Assembly (NCBI RefSeq): GCF_030657335.1
Contig: NZ_CP131039.1
Span: 1,054,001-1,118,000 of the forward strand
Direction of reading: 5' to 3'
Source of the DNA: Croceibacterium aestuarii
Lineage (GTDB): Bacteria; Pseudomonadota; Alphaproteobacteria; Sphingomonadales; Sphingomonadaceae
Length of the DNA: 64,000 bases
Part shown: positions 54,815 to 64,000 of the stretch, piece after piece
How positions within the stretch are numbered: position 1 is the first letter of the stretch
Layout: every line of letters starts with the position of its first letter
Program-made: the position numbers and the translations under genes
Notes under the pieces: generated by a model
Databases searched by the model: none
What the model was told of the DNA's origin: nothing
The model's input: only the letters and a program-made list of their open reading frames with translations

Positions 54815-55981
54815 CATCGACATGCGCAGCGCTTCCGCCCCGTAGACCGGAGTCAGCGCGTCGGACAGCGCGCCGAGCGCGTAGATGCCCGCGCCGAGGC
54901 CGATCAGGTTGTTGATCAGCAGGAACAGCGCCGAGGCCATCGAGCGCGCCGGCGGCGCTACGAGATGCTGCACGGCCGAGAGCACCGGGCCGAGCCAGAC
55001 GTAGGCGAGCGCCTGGGGGACGAGCAGGAGCAGGAACGCGGCGGTCACGCTCGAAGTCGAGATGCCGAGCGCGAAGAGCGGGGCGCCGAGCAGGAAGGCG
55101 GCGCCCGGCAGCCAGGCGAAGGCGGCGCGGTCGCGCTGGCCGAGCCTGTCGCCGAGCCAGCCGCCGGCGAGGATCCCCGCGACCCCGCCGAGCAGCAGCA
55201 GCGCGCCGAAGAACTGCGAGGCGCCGACGAGGTCGAGCGCGAAGCTGCGCTGCAGCAGGCTCGGCAGCCAGAAGGCGATGCCGTAGCCGCACATCGAGCT
55301 GGCCGAGGCGCCGAAGGCGAGCAGCCAGAACGCGGGCTTGCGGGCGAGGACCCTCGCGGTTGCGCCGAGGGTGGGGGCGGCGGGGCGCTCGGCGGCGCGC
55401 GCCTTGTCCTTGACCAGCAGCTTGAAGGGCAGGGCGATGAGCACGCCGGCGAGGCCGACCGCGAGGAACGCGAGCCGCCAGTCGACTTTCGCGGCGATGT
55501 AGCCGCCCGCCAGCACCCCGGCGGCCGAGCCGAGCGGGATGCCGAGCGAATAGATCGAGAGGGCGAAGGCGCGCTTCTCGCTGGGGAAATAGTCGCCGAT
55601 CACCGCGTAGGAGGGGGCGACCCCGCCGGCCTCGCCGATGCCGACGCCGAGGCGGGCGAGGAAGATGTGCCAGAAGCCCTGCGCCAGGGCGCACAGCGCG
55701 GTGAAGCCGCTCCATGCCACCAGCGAGACGGTGATGACCCAGCTGCGGCTGGTGCGGTCGGCGAGCACGGCGAGCGGGACGGCGAGGGTCGAATAGAGCA
55801 GCGCGAAGGCGACCCCGCCGAGGAGGCCCATCTGCGCGTCGGTCAGGTGCAGGTCGGCCTGGATCGGCGCGGCGAGGATCGAGAGGATCTGGCGGTCGAC
55901 GAAGTTGAACACGTAGACCAGCATGAGCATGGCCAGGACCACGCCCGAGCGCGGCTGCCGCGTCGGGAAGGGCGTGCTCAC
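54728..55981 (-). CDS. MFS transporter
   Basis: 417 residues, 12 predicted membrane segments. Opening VVLAMLMLVYVFNFVDRQIL and LADRTSRSW are the N-terminal MFS motif A region, of the spinster/anion-cation symporter type common in sphingomonads. GTG start at 55981 overlaps the hydrolase stop (GTGA); coupled. Substrate unknown. Confidence 0.9.
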   Translation of the reverse strand: MSTPFPTRQPRSGVVLAMLMLVYVFNFVDRQILSILAAPIQADLHLTDAQMGLLGGVAFALLYSTLAVPLAVLADRTSRSWVITVSLVAWSGFTALCALAQGFWHIFLARLGVGIGEAGGVAPSYAVIGDYFPSEKRAFALSIYSLGIPLGSAAGVLAGGYIAAKVDWRLAFLAVGLAGVLIALPFKLLVKDKARAAERPAAPTLGATARVLARKPAFWLLAFGASASSMCGYGIAFWLPSLLQRSFALDLVGASQFFGALLLLGGVAGILAGGWLGDRLGQRDRAAFAWLPGAAFLLGAPLFALGISTSSVTAAFLLLLVPQALAYVWLGPVLSAVQHLVAPPARSMASALFLLINNLIGLGAGIYALGALSDALTPVYGAEALRMSMLFALSLYALAALLMALAGPSLRRGWVED

Positions 55982-56838
55982 GCCGGCCAGTACCCGGCGA
56001 GGAACGCCTCGATCGCCGCGACCGCTGCGGGCTCGTCGAGCAGCGGCGCATGGCCGCGCTCCGGCACTTCGGCGTGCTCGAACGGTCCTGCGTGGCGCTG
56101 TTCCATCTCGGCCACCGTAGCAGCCGAAAGCAGATCCGACAGCGCCCCGCGTATCGCCAGCACCGGCGTGGCGGAAATCGCCTCCCACAGCGGCCAGAGG
56201 TCGGGCGGGGCGACTTCGCCCTGACCCTCGAACCCCCGGGCGATCGCCGGGTCGTAGGCGAACGCGACGCGGCCGCCCGCATCCTCGCGGCAGGTCCGCC
56301 GGGCGAAGGCGAGCCAGTCGTCGCGGCCGAAACCGGGAAAGGCGACGGCGTTGCTCGCCGCACAGGCCTGCGCCGCTTCGTCCCACGAGGCGAAGGCGGA
56401 GCCCGCGCCGACGTAGCCGGCGATGCGCGCGAGCCCCGCGGGGTCGAGCGCCGGGCCGACGTCGTTGAGCACGATGGCGGGAATCCGCGCCGGGTCGGTC
56501 GCGGCCATGATCATCGCCATCAGCCCGCCCATCGAGGTGCCGATCACGCCGCAGCGCCCGATGCCGAGGCCGCCGAGCAGTGCGGCCATGTCCTGCGCAT
56601 AGACGTCGGGCCGGTAGCTGGCCGGCTGCGGATCGTGGTCCGACAGCCCGCGCCCGCGCTGGTCGGGCACGATCAGCCGGTAGCGCGGGGCGAGGTGCGC
56701 GGCGAGCGGTTCGAAATCGGCGCTGTTGCGGGTCAGCCCGTGGAGCAGCAGCAGCGGCGGCCCTTCGCCCCCGTAATCGCGGGCAAAGAGCCGCAGCCTG
56801 CCGTCGGCGGAGGCGTAGCGGTGTTCGCGGTACGTCAT
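55978..56838 (-). CDS. Alpha/beta hydrolase
   Basis: 286 residues. Oxyanion strand LLLLHGLTRNS, nucleophile GTSMGG (Ser), and His in VPERGHAPLLDEP. Haloalkane-dehalogenase/esterase-like fold; actual substrate unknown. Starts 31 nt after the TonB receptor region and is followed by the coupled MFS gene, suggesting uptake and hydrolysis of an ester. Confidence 0.87.
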   Translation of the reverse strand: MTYREHRYASADGRLRLFARDYGGEGPPLLLLHGLTRNSADFEPLAAHLAPRYRLIVPDQRGRGLSDHDPQPASYRPDVYAQDMAALLGGLGIGRCGVIGTSMGGLMAMIMAATDPARIPAIVLNDVGPALDPAGLARIAGYVGAGSAFASWDEAAQACAASNAVAFPGFGRDDWLAFARRTCREDAGGRVAFAYDPAIARGFEGQGEVAPPDLWPLWEAISATPVLAIRGALSDLLSAATVAEMEQRHAGPFEHAEVPERGHAPLLDEPAAVAAIEAFLAGYWPA

Positions 56839-56869
56839 GCGCCGCCGGACCTTCTGACCGGGAGGAGGG

Positions 56870-59248
56870 TCAGAACCGGTAGGTCGCGGTGACGAAGACC
56901 TGGCGCGGATTGCCGTAGAACGCGGTCAGCACCCCTTCCTTGCCCAGCGCCGAAGTCGGGTAGCCGTTGCTGCCGTAGGCGAGGTCGCCGGTCACCGGGT
57001 CGGCGAGGTTCATGAAGGTGTAGCCCGAAGTCTTGTACTGCTTGTCGCTCAGGTTCTTGCCGTAGAGCCCCAGGCTCCAGCGGTCGCCCGGCGCGTTATA
57101 GACGATGCTCGCATCGACCAGCGCGTAGCCGTTCTGGTCGAAGTAGGGGTTCGGGATTTCGAACTGATAGGTCTTCGACTTGTAGGACAGCGAGGTGCCG
57201 ACGTAGAGATCGCCCTCACCCACAGGGGTGGTGTAGCTCAGCGTGCCGCTGGCGGTCCACTTGGGCGTATTCTGCACCTTGCGGTACTGCGCCACGTCGG
57301 TGGGCACGCCGCCGATGAGGGTGACGTATTCGCGGTATTCGGCATCGATGTAGCCGACCGAGCCCGCAAAGTTGACACGGTCGCCGGGCGTACCGATGTC
57401 GCGCGCGAGCCGGGCGTTGGTTTCGAATTCGAAGCCCTTGAACCGGGCCTTGCCGGCGTTGGACACGACGCCGCAGAATCCGGGCAGCCCGCCGATCGTA
57501 CAGGCGACCGAACCGGGAATCTGCACGTCGGTGTAGTCGGCATAGAAGCCGGCCAGCGCGACATAGAGCGCGCCACCTGCGAGGTTGCCCTTGTAGCCGA
57601 CTTCGTAGCTATCGACCGATTCCGGGTCGAAGCTGAGGAAATCGGCGATCTCGGCGTCGCTGAGCGAGCCGTTGCCGTCGAGATCGGGCGCGTTGACGCC
57701 GGTCCCGCGCGGATCGAAGCCGCCGCCCTTGAAGCCCTGCGAATAGCTTGCGTAGATGTTGTGGTCCGGATTGGGCTGATAGCTCAGCGAGACGCGCGGG
57801 GTGAACTTCTTGAAATCGGCCGAGCCGTCGAAGTCGGTGGCCGCGCCGCCGAGCGGGACGCCCGCACCGCCGAACACCGGCGAACCGCCGCCGAGGTAGT
57901 TCTGTTTGAGGATCGAGGCGGTACGCTTGTCCCAGGTGTACCGGCCGCCGGCCGACACGCTCCACTGCTCGGTCAGATCGTAAGTGAAGTCGGCGAAGAC
58001 GGCATAAGTTTCGGTATCGACGTCGGCCTCGGTGAAGCCGGTGAGGCCGGCCAGGCTGGTGAACAACCGCACGTCGAAGGCGGTGTCGGCCTTGGCGTTG
58101 AGGTAGTAGGCGCCGACCAGACCCTTGAGCGGCCCGCCGTCGTCATAGAGTGCCTGGAATTCCTGGCTGAACTGCTTGTTCCTGTAGATCGCGGGGACGT
58201 CGAAATCGACCGGGGCGAGGGCATCGAAGTCGATGGGCGAGGCGCTGTCGTCCTTGCGCCAGCCGGTGATCGAGCGCAGCGTGATGCCCGAGCCGACCTC
58301 GACCGAGGCGTTGAGGCCCATGCCGTAGGCTTCGACGTACTGCTTGGGATCGACCAGCCCGCCGCGCGTGTCGTAGACGTCCTTGAGCACCGGAGCGTCC
58401 GACTGCAGGCCTGGAATGAGGCGGTGCCCACCGCGCGGGTTGGAATTGTCCTTGGTGTAATCGCCCGACAGGCGGATCGAATAGGGCGCGCCGTGGCCGC
58501 CGGCCTCGATGGTGCCGCGCGCGGCCCAGACATCCTTGTTGTAGTTGTCTTGGCCGGTGGTCAGGTTGGTGCCGAACCCGCCGCGCGAGAGCCGGGCGGC
58601 CGAGGCCCCGACGCGCACGTCGCCGCCAACGGGGGTCGAGGCAGTGATGACGCCTTCCGCCTGGTCGTAAGTCCCATAGGTGGCCTTGACCTTGACCGAA
58701 GGCTCGTCGGGCAGTTCGCGGGTCACGTACTTGACCGCGCCGCCGATCGTGTTGCGGCCGTAGAGCGTGCCCTGCGGCCCGCGCAGCACTTCGATACGCT
58801 CGACGTCGTAGATGTCGAGCACCGCGGCCTGCGGCCGGTTCAGATAGACGTCGTCGAGATAGATGCCGACGCCCTGCTCGAAGCCGGAGACCGGGTCCTG
58901 CTGGCCGATGCCGCGGATGAAGGCCGAGAGGGTCGAATTGGTGCCGCGCGAGGTTTCGAGCGTGGTGTTGGGCGCGAACTGCGCGATGTCGGTGATGTCC
59001 TGCGCGCCGCGCTCGGCGAGCTGCGCCTCGCTGAAGCTCGAAACGGCGATCGGCACGTCGACCAGGCGTTCCTCGCGGCGCCGGGCGGTGACGATGATCG
59101 CGCCTTCGCTCGCATCGCTGCCCGAATCGGCCTGCTGGTTGGCGGCAGCATCGTCCTGCGCGGCGGCCGGAGCAGCGGCGAGGGTGCAAAGGAGCACGGT
59201 GGCGATGGGGGCGAATGCGGTGGAATGCCGCAGCACTGCGAGGTTCAT
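56870..59248 (-). CDS. TonB-dependent outer-membrane receptor (paralogue 3) with EF-hand-like loop
   Basis: 792 residues. Signal ending APAAAQ, TonB box GAIIVTA, plug with RVEVLRGPQGTLYGRNTIGG, barrel ending RQVFVTATYRF. A canonical EF-hand calcium loop, DLDGNGSLSDAE, occurs in an extracellular loop (57650-57685), suggesting calcium-dependent ligand binding. ATG at 59248 preferred over 59254, since GGGAG is directly before the latter. Divergent from the TetR gene and probably controlled by it. Confidence 0.92.
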   Translation of the reverse strand: MNLAVLRHSTAFAPIATVLLCTLAAAPAAAQDDAAANQQADSGSDASEGAIIVTARRREERLVDVPIAVSSFSEAQLAERGAQDITDIAQFAPNTTLETSRGTNSTLSAFIRGIGQQDPVSGFEQGVGIYLDDVYLNRPQAAVLDIYDVERIEVLRGPQGTLYGRNTIGGAVKYVTRELPDEPSVKVKATYGTYDQAEGVITASTPVGGDVRVGASAARLSRGGFGTNLTTGQDNYNKDVWAARGTIEAGGHGAPYSIRLSGDYTKDNSNPRGGHRLIPGLQSDAPVLKDVYDTRGGLVDPKQYVEAYGMGLNASVEVGSGITLRSITGWRKDDSASPIDFDALAPVDFDVPAIYRNKQFSQEFQALYDDGGPLKGLVGAYYLNAKADTAFDVRLFTSLAGLTGFTEADVDTETYAVFADFTYDLTEQWSVSAGGRYTWDKRTASILKQNYLGGGSPVFGGAGVPLGGAATDFDGSADFKKFTPRVSLSYQPNPDHNIYASYSQGFKGGGFDPRGTGVNAPDLDGNGSLSDAEIADFLSFDPESVDSYEVGYKGNLAGGALYVALAGFYADYTDVQIPGSVACTIGGLPGFCGVVSNAGKARFKGFEFETNARLARDIGTPGDRVNFAGSVGYIDAEYREYVTLIGGVPTDVAQYRKVQNTPKWTASGTLSYTTPVGEGDLYVGTSLSYKSKTYQFEIPNPYFDQNGYALVDASIVYNAPGDRWSLGLYGKNLSDKQYKTSGYTFMNLADPVTGDLAYGSNGYPTSALGKEGVLTAFYGNPRQVFVTATYRF

Positions 59249-59351
59249 TGTCATCTCCCGACCTATTGTCTTGTTGCCCGGGGCCAATAATGAAACATGA
59301 ACCGACTTTCAACTTTAATCTTTTGCCACGAGGCGTGCAGCGCGGTAGCTC

Positions 59352-59984
59352 ATGCCGATGGCAAGTGACCAAGAGCCGATCGCAGGCGCCGGCGAGGGCA
59401 AGCAACCGCGCACCGAGCGCGGCCGCAAGACGATGCGCAAGCTGCTCGATGCGGCTGCCGCCGAGTTCGGCGAAAAGGGTTTCCACGACGGCTCGATCAG
59501 CGCCATCACGCGCCGCGCGGGAACCGCGCTGGGCACGTTCTACACCTACTTCGATTCGAAGGACGAAATCTTCCGCGCGCTGGTCAACGATCTCAGCGGG
59601 CAGGTCGGCGCGCGCGCCGCGGCGGCGCTGGCGAGCGAGACCGAAGCGCTGGAAAAGGAACGCGCCGCACTTGCCGCCTTCCTCCGCTTCGCCCGCGAAC
59701 ATCAGGAAATCTATCGCATCATCGACGAGTCCGAATTCGTCGACCCGCAGGGCTTTCGCCACCACTATGAGACAACCGCAAGCCGCATCCTCGCCCGCCT
59801 GCAGCAGGGCATCGCAGCGGGCGAACTGCGCGACGACCTCGGCGAGCCGGAGGCCTGGGCGATCATGGGTATGAACGTGTTCCTGGGCCTGCGCTTCGCC
59901 ATCTGGAGCGACGAGATCGCTCCCGAAACCGTGTCCGCCGCCGTCAATCGCCTGTTGCGCGAAGGAATCGGGAAGAAAGCCTGA
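59352..59984 (+). CDS. TetR/AcrR-family transcriptional regulator
   Basis: 210 residues. N-terminal HTH: RTERGRKTMRKLLDAAAAEF and GSISAITRRAGTALGTFYTYF. The ligand-binding helical C-terminus has no known signature. Divergent from TonB receptor 3 across 103 nt, so likely its repressor. ATG at 59352; another ATG two codons later is also possible. Confidence 0.9.
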   Translation: MPMASDQEPIAGAGEGKQPRTERGRKTMRKLLDAAAAEFGEKGFHDGSISAITRRAGTALGTFYTYFDSKDEIFRALVNDLSGQVGARAAAALASETEALEKERAALAAFLRFAREHQEIYRIIDESEFVDPQGFRHHYETTASRILARLQQGIAAGELRDDLGEPEAWAIMGMNVFLGLRFAIWSDEIAPETVSAAVNRLLREGIGKKA

Positions 59985-59987
59985 GGG

Positions 59988-61382
59988 CTAGCCCGCCAGG
60001 TCGCGGGTGAAGTTCTCGGTCCAGCGCTGCACGTTCTCGTCGCGCACGCATTCGAACATCGGCTGCCAGCGCGCCTTGCGCTCTTCGAGCGGCATCTCGA
60101 GCGCGTCGCGAATCCCGGCGGCGATGTCGTCGGGGCTGTGCGGGTTGACCAGGATTGCCCCTTCCGTCTCCCCCTTCCCGCCCAGCTGCTGTGCGGCGCC
60201 GGCGAAGCGGCTCAGGATCAGCACGCCCGGATCCTCCGGGTCCTGCGCGGCGACGTATTCCTTGGCCACCAGGTTCATCCCGTCGCGCAAGGGCGTGACC
60301 AGGCCGATCTTGCAGGCCCGGTAGACGCCGTAGAGCTCGGCGGTGGTGTGCCCCTGATTGACGTAGCGGATCGGCACCAGGTCGATCCTGCTGCGCGCAC
60401 CGTTGATTTGCCCGGTCTTCTGCTCGAGCTCGGCGCGGATCTTCTTGTAAGAACCGATATCGGCGCGGCTCGGCGGGGCGATCTGGATGAAGACGAGATC
60501 CTTCACCCGCTCGGGATAACGATCGAAGAACCGGCCGAGGCCGTCGATCCGCTCGGGCAGGCCCTTCGAATAGTCGAGCCGGTCGACACCGATCATGGCG
60601 GTGCGCCGGCGCGTGCTGGAAATGACCCGCTGCTGCGCCTGCCGCGCCTCGCCGGTCTCGCCCTGGGCGGTGAAGTGCTCGAAATCGATACCGATGGGAT
60701 AGGCCCGGGCGATCGTCGTTCTGCCTTCGAACGTAATCCGGCCGCTCTCGGTGTCGACCTCGGCCCCCAGTTCCTTGCGGCAATAGTGCAGGAAGCTTTC
60801 GAGCCACTCGTCGCACTGGAAGCCGATGAGGTCGTAGGCCAGGAGCGACTGGACCAGCCGCTCGTGGTAGGGCAGCGAGACGAACAGCCGGGTCGGCGGC
60901 CAGGGAATGTGCAGGAAGAAGCCCATCCGGTTCTTGACCCCGCGCCGGCGCAGCCCGTCGCCGAGCGGCATGAGGTGGTAATCGTGCACCCAGACCAGGT
61001 CGTCGGGCTCGATCAGCGGGGTCACCCGGTCGGCGAACAGCTCGTTGACCCGTTCGTAGCCGCGTCCGGTCTCGCGTTCGTATTCGGTCAGATCGAGGCG
61101 GTAGTGGAACAGCGGCCACAGCGTCGAGTTGGCGTAGCCGTTGTAGTATTCGTCGACATCGTGGGGCTCGAGGTCGATGGTCGCCATGGTCACGCCGTCG
61201 TAGATCCCGACGGTGGGTTCGGGCGACGGCTTCTCCGCCTCTTCGCCCGACCAGCCGAACCACAGCCCGCCGGTCTTCTTGAGCGCGGCGTTGAGCGCGC
61301 CGGCCAGCCCTCCTTGGGCGCCAGCGGCGCCGCGCGCCTTGGGCACCGCGACCCGGTTTGATATGACGACGAGACGGCTCAC
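59988..61382 (-). CDS. otsA: Trehalose-6-phosphate synthase
   Basis: 464 residues, GT20. VVISNRVAVPK, WVHDYHLMPLG, GFFLHIPWPP and VDRLDYSKGLPERI are hallmarks. Makes trehalose-6-phosphate from UDP-glucose and glucose-6-phosphate. GTG start 1 nt after the GH15 stop; last of otsB-GH15-otsA. Confidence 0.96.
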   Translation of the reverse strand: MSRLVVISNRVAVPKARGAAGAQGGLAGALNAALKKTGGLWFGWSGEEAEKPSPEPTVGIYDGVTMATIDLEPHDVDEYYNGYANSTLWPLFHYRLDLTEYERETGRGYERVNELFADRVTPLIEPDDLVWVHDYHLMPLGDGLRRRGVKNRMGFFLHIPWPPTRLFVSLPYHERLVQSLLAYDLIGFQCDEWLESFLHYCRKELGAEVDTESGRITFEGRTTIARAYPIGIDFEHFTAQGETGEARQAQQRVISSTRRRTAMIGVDRLDYSKGLPERIDGLGRFFDRYPERVKDLVFIQIAPPSRADIGSYKKIRAELEQKTGQINGARSRIDLVPIRYVNQGHTTAELYGVYRACKIGLVTPLRDGMNLVAKEYVAAQDPEDPGVLILSRFAGAAQQLGGKGETEGAILVNPHSPDDIAAGIRDALEMPLEERKARWQPMFECVRDENVQRWTENFTRDLAG

Positions 61383-61383
61383 G

Positions 61384-63186
61384 TCAGCGAATTGTACTCC
61401 AGCTCTTGGACAGAAGTCCGGCGCAGTTGATCACTCCAACCAGCGAATATGTCTGGGGGAAGTTCCCCCACAGCTCGCCCGTCTCGAAGTCCATGTCCTC
61501 GGACAGGAGGCCCGACGCGGTGCGGTGATCGAGCATGGTCACGAACAGCTCGCGCGCCTCGTCCTCGCGGCCGCAACGGGCCAGGGCGTCGATCAGCCAG
61601 AAGGTGCAGATGTTGAACGCGGTCTCCGGCGCGCCGAAATCGTCTTCCTGGGCGTAGCGCAGCATGTGCTCGCCGCGGCGGAGCGCCTTTTCGACCTGTT
61701 CGAAGGTGGAGAGGAAGCGCGGATCGTCGGGCGCAAGGTATCGCAATTCGACCATCTGCAGCAGGCTGGCGTCGAGGTAGTCGCTCTCGAAGCTGGCGCC
61801 GTAATGGCCGCCCGCGCCGTTCTCGACCCAGGCCTCGGCATCGATCTTCTCGCGGATCGCCGCGGCGCGTTCGGCCCAGGCCGCGGCGCGGTCTTCCTTG
61901 CCGAGGTGCCGCGCGACATTGGCTAGCCGGTCGCAGGCCGCCCAGCTCATCACCGCCGAATAGGTGTGCACTTCCTGGCGGGTGCGGAATTCCCACAGCC
62001 CGGCGTCGGGCTGATCGTGCATTCGCCAGGCCATCTCGCCGACTTGCTCGAGGCTGGCGAAGTCGCGCTCGTCGGCCATCCGCAGCAGCCGCCGGTCGAG
62101 AAATCCCTGCACCGTGGGCAGCACGATCTGACCGTAGCAATCGTGCTGGACCTGCATGTAGGCGGCGTTGCCGACGCGGACCGGCCCCATGCCGCGATAT
62201 CCGGCGAGGTGGGGTGCGGTCGTCTCGCCCAGCTCGCCCTGGCCCATCACCGAATAGAGCGGCTGGATCTGCCCGCCGGCGGCTTCGTCGACGATGTTGC
62301 GCAGGTAGGCGAGGTACTTCTCGAGCACGTCGAGCGCGCCGAGGCGGTTGAGCGCCTGCACCGTGTAGTAGGAATCGCGGATCCAGCAGTAGCGGTAGTC
62401 CCAGTTGCGCTGGCTGCCCGGCGCCTCGGGGATCGAGGTGGTCAGCGCGGCGACGATGGCGCCGGTTTCCTCGTGCTGGCACAGCTTGAGGTTGATGGCG
62501 CAGCGGATGACCTCGTCCTGCCACTCGTAAGGCGTGGCGAGCCCGCGCGCCCACAGCTTCCAGTACTTGCGCGTGTCGGCCTCCATGCGCCGCAACTCGG
62601 AGCGGATGTTGCCGCTGAACGGCTCGTCGGGGCCAAGGAAGAAGTGCTGATCGCTCTCGACCCGGTAGGTGCGGCTTTCGAGCAGGTAACCGACCGGCGC
62701 ATCGGTCGAGAGGCGCATCGCCTGCGCGCCCAGGAGGTAGCGGATGTGATTGGTGCCGCTGGTCGTCTCCGGCGCTTCGGCGCCATAGTCGCGCATCGGC
62801 TGCAGCGTCACCTTGAGACGCGGCGAGCCGGCCACGGGGCGCACGATGCGCGTGTAGGCGACGGGGCGGTACATGCGGCCCGAGCGCTCGAAGCGGGGGC
62901 AAAAATCGGTGATCTCGACCGCGCTGCCGTCGATGGCCTCGAGCCGGGTGACGAGGATAGGGGTGTTGCGTTCGTAATGCTGGGTGGCGGAGACCTGGCC
63001 TTCGATCTCGAAGCGCCACACGCCCCGGTCCTGCCGCTCGCCGTTGAGCAGCGCGCAGAACACCGGGTCGCCGTCGACCCGCGGCACGCAGCCCCAGACG
63101 AGCCCCGCCGCCTCGTCGATCAGGCCGGAAACCTGACAGTTGCCGATCGTCCAGAGTTCGAGGCCGGGCTGTGCGGGTACGCTCAC
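61384..63186 (-). CDS. Glycoside hydrolase family 15 protein
   Basis: 600 residues. Catalytic (alpha/alpha)6 barrel with RNWDYRYCWIRDSYY (general acid region) and a second carboxylate region near WEFRTRQEVHTYSAVMSW. Glucoamylase/trehalase-type GH15; between otsA and otsB, so acts on trehalose or a storage glucan. GTG start overlaps otsB stop (GTGA). Confidence 0.9.
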   Translation of the reverse strand: MSVPAQPGLELWTIGNCQVSGLIDEAAGLVWGCVPRVDGDPVFCALLNGERQDRGVWRFEIEGQVSATQHYERNTPILVTRLEAIDGSAVEITDFCPRFERSGRMYRPVAYTRIVRPVAGSPRLKVTLQPMRDYGAEAPETTSGTNHIRYLLGAQAMRLSTDAPVGYLLESRTYRVESDQHFFLGPDEPFSGNIRSELRRMEADTRKYWKLWARGLATPYEWQDEVIRCAINLKLCQHEETGAIVAALTTSIPEAPGSQRNWDYRYCWIRDSYYTVQALNRLGALDVLEKYLAYLRNIVDEAAGGQIQPLYSVMGQGELGETTAPHLAGYRGMGPVRVGNAAYMQVQHDCYGQIVLPTVQGFLDRRLLRMADERDFASLEQVGEMAWRMHDQPDAGLWEFRTRQEVHTYSAVMSWAACDRLANVARHLGKEDRAAAWAERAAAIREKIDAEAWVENGAGGHYGASFESDYLDASLLQMVELRYLAPDDPRFLSTFEQVEKALRRGEHMLRYAQEDDFGAPETAFNICTFWLIDALARCGREDEARELFVTMLDHRTASGLLSEDMDFETGELWGNFPQTYSLVGVINCAGLLSKSWSTIR

Positions 63187-63926
63187 AGCTCCAACCAATG
63201 GTGCACTGCAGCAGGATCGGCAAGCCCGTAGCGCGCATTTTCGGTTGCGCGCGGGCCGACCGCGACGGCGAACCCGCCGAGCGCGGCGCAGGCGGCAAAG
63301 CCGTCCTCGTCGGTGACGTCGTCGCCCACGAACACCGGGATCGCCCCGGCGAAGGGCTCTTCGGCCATCATCGCCTGCACCGCGCCGCCCTTGTCGGCAC
63401 CGGGCCGGACCAGCTCGGCCACCCGCTTGCCGCGCTTGACCGCGAGGCCGTGGCGCCGTGCCACTTCGTCCAGGAACAGGGCGCAGGCCTCCTCGCGTTC
63501 GGGCGTCTCGCGCGAATGCAAGGCCGCGCCGTGGGCCTTGGTCTCGTAGCGGACTCCATTGGCGGCGGCGAAACGTTCGACTTCGGCAATGGCCGCGCCG
63601 GGAAGCGCCAGCGCCGCTTCGCCCAGAACGGTGCCGTCGGCCGCGCGCCGCGCCGCGCCATGCGACCCGGCGCAGGCGACGCGCAGCGGGCCGCAATGCG
63701 CCTCGAGATCGTCGATCGCCCGTCCGCTGATCAGCGCCAGGCGACCGCCGAGGCGCTCGGACAGCGCCGCGAGCCGCTCGCCCAACCCGGCGGGGACCGC
63801 TATCGCGCCGGGAGTGGGGGCGATCTCGACCAGCGTGCCGTCGAAGTCCAGGAACAGCGCCAGCGGTCCGGCGGACAGCAGCGTTTTCAGCGGGGGCGGC
63901 GGGGGAAGATCGGGTTCAACGCTCAT
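63183..63926 (-). CDS. otsB: Trehalose-6-phosphate phosphatase
   Basis: 247 residues, HAD superfamily. Nucleophile motif LFLDFDGTLVEIAPTP (two Asp), ALISGRAIDDL, GADKGGAV and FVGDDVTDEDGF. Dephosphorylates trehalose-6-phosphate. First gene of otsB-GH15-otsA; the 74 nt beyond its start to the window end show nothing. Confidence 0.95.
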   Translation of the reverse strand: MSVEPDLPPPPPLKTLLSAGPLALFLDFDGTLVEIAPTPGAIAVPAGLGERLAALSERLGGRLALISGRAIDDLEAHCGPLRVACAGSHGAARRAADGTVLGEAALALPGAAIAEVERFAAANGVRYETKAHGAALHSRETPEREEACALFLDEVARRHGLAVKRGKRVAELVRPGADKGGAVQAMMAEEPFAGAIPVFVGDDVTDEDGFAACAALGGFAVAVGPRATENARYGLADPAAVHHWLEL

Positions 63927-64000
63927 GCGCGGCCCGACATAGGCGGGCAGGCGTGTGGGTCAACGCCTGGCAAGGCGAGCGCGGCCTTTGCGCCGGGCGA

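Overview
The window is high-GC DNA from an alphaproteobacterium, almost certainly a member of the Sphingomonadales. The evidence is the set of near-diagnostic sphingomonad proteins: LigA/B/C/I/J/K/U of the protocatechuate 4,5-cleavage pathway, a LigM-type O-demethylase, LigF/Bae-type beta-etherase glutathione transferases, a LigD/L/N-type C-alpha dehydrogenase, several large TonB-dependent receptors and an otsB-GH15-otsA trehalose block. I cannot name the genus. I saw no rRNA, tRNA, CRISPR array, insertion sequence or replication origin, and no gap longer than about 300 bases without a gene.

Layout. 1-15 kb (almost all minus strand): ligM (cut by the window edge), a VOC protein, a secreted esterase, a flavoprotein, then a run of TauD-type dioxygenase, MDR oxidoreductase, LigF-like GST, SDR, small phosphatase-like protein and amidohydrolase, then an aldehyde dehydrogenase, a PQQ alcohol dehydrogenase and two adjacent beta-etherase-like GSTs. 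15-18 kb: a stand-alone MetE-like methyltransferase, a DUF418 membrane protein and a PilZ-like protein. 18-24 kb: two tandem paralogous TonB receptors and a divergent LysR regulator. 24-32 kb: a LigW-like decarboxylase with two SnoaL-like proteins, divergent from a LigD-like dehydrogenase and a dienelactone hydrolase-like protein; then a lipoprotein hydrolase, a CmcJ/NvfI-family protein and an aldo/keto reductase. 32-39.4 kb: the protocatechuate 4,5-cleavage operons, ligJ-DUF2218-ligA-ligB-ligC on one strand and ligK-ligU-ligI on the other. 39.5-48.4 kb: MipA/OmpV outer-membrane protein, an AMP-forming acyl-CoA ligase with a coupled leader ORF, PfkB kinase, transaldolase, unknown secreted proteins and typA.

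48.5-53.5 kb is visibly lower in GC than its surroundings and looks acquired. It carries a three-gene, tightly packed operon that matches no system I know: (1) an ImmA/IrrE zinc peptidase fused to a TARG1/DarG-like macrodomain, (2) a P-loop kinase domain fused to a divergent adenylosuccinate synthetase, (3) a DUF7002 protein, plus a divergent HExxH metallopeptidase. I infer an ADP-ribosylation and purine-nucleotide conflict (defence) system; this is the main novelty candidate. 53.8-64 kb: a helix-turn-helix protein containing a palindromic repeat, MFS transporter, hydrolase, a third TonB receptor with a divergent TetR regulator, and otsB-GH15-otsA.

How the genes fit together (inference from family knowledge): a beta-aryl ether lignin dimer would be oxidised at C-alpha (26747-27676), cleaved by GST beta-etherases (6767-7552, 13569-15136), side-chain oxidised (dehydrogenases at 9.8-13.5 kb), O-demethylated by LigM, ring-cleaved by LigAB, and taken by LigC, LigI, LigU, LigJ and LigK to pyruvate and oxaloacetate. 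A conserved 19-bp inverted repeat (roughly yyGTAwGy-N3-rCwTACAr) lies in four promoters: ligM/VOC, the paired GSTs, the second TonB receptor, and ligJ/ligK. This suggests one regulator, not encoded in the window, controls all of them.
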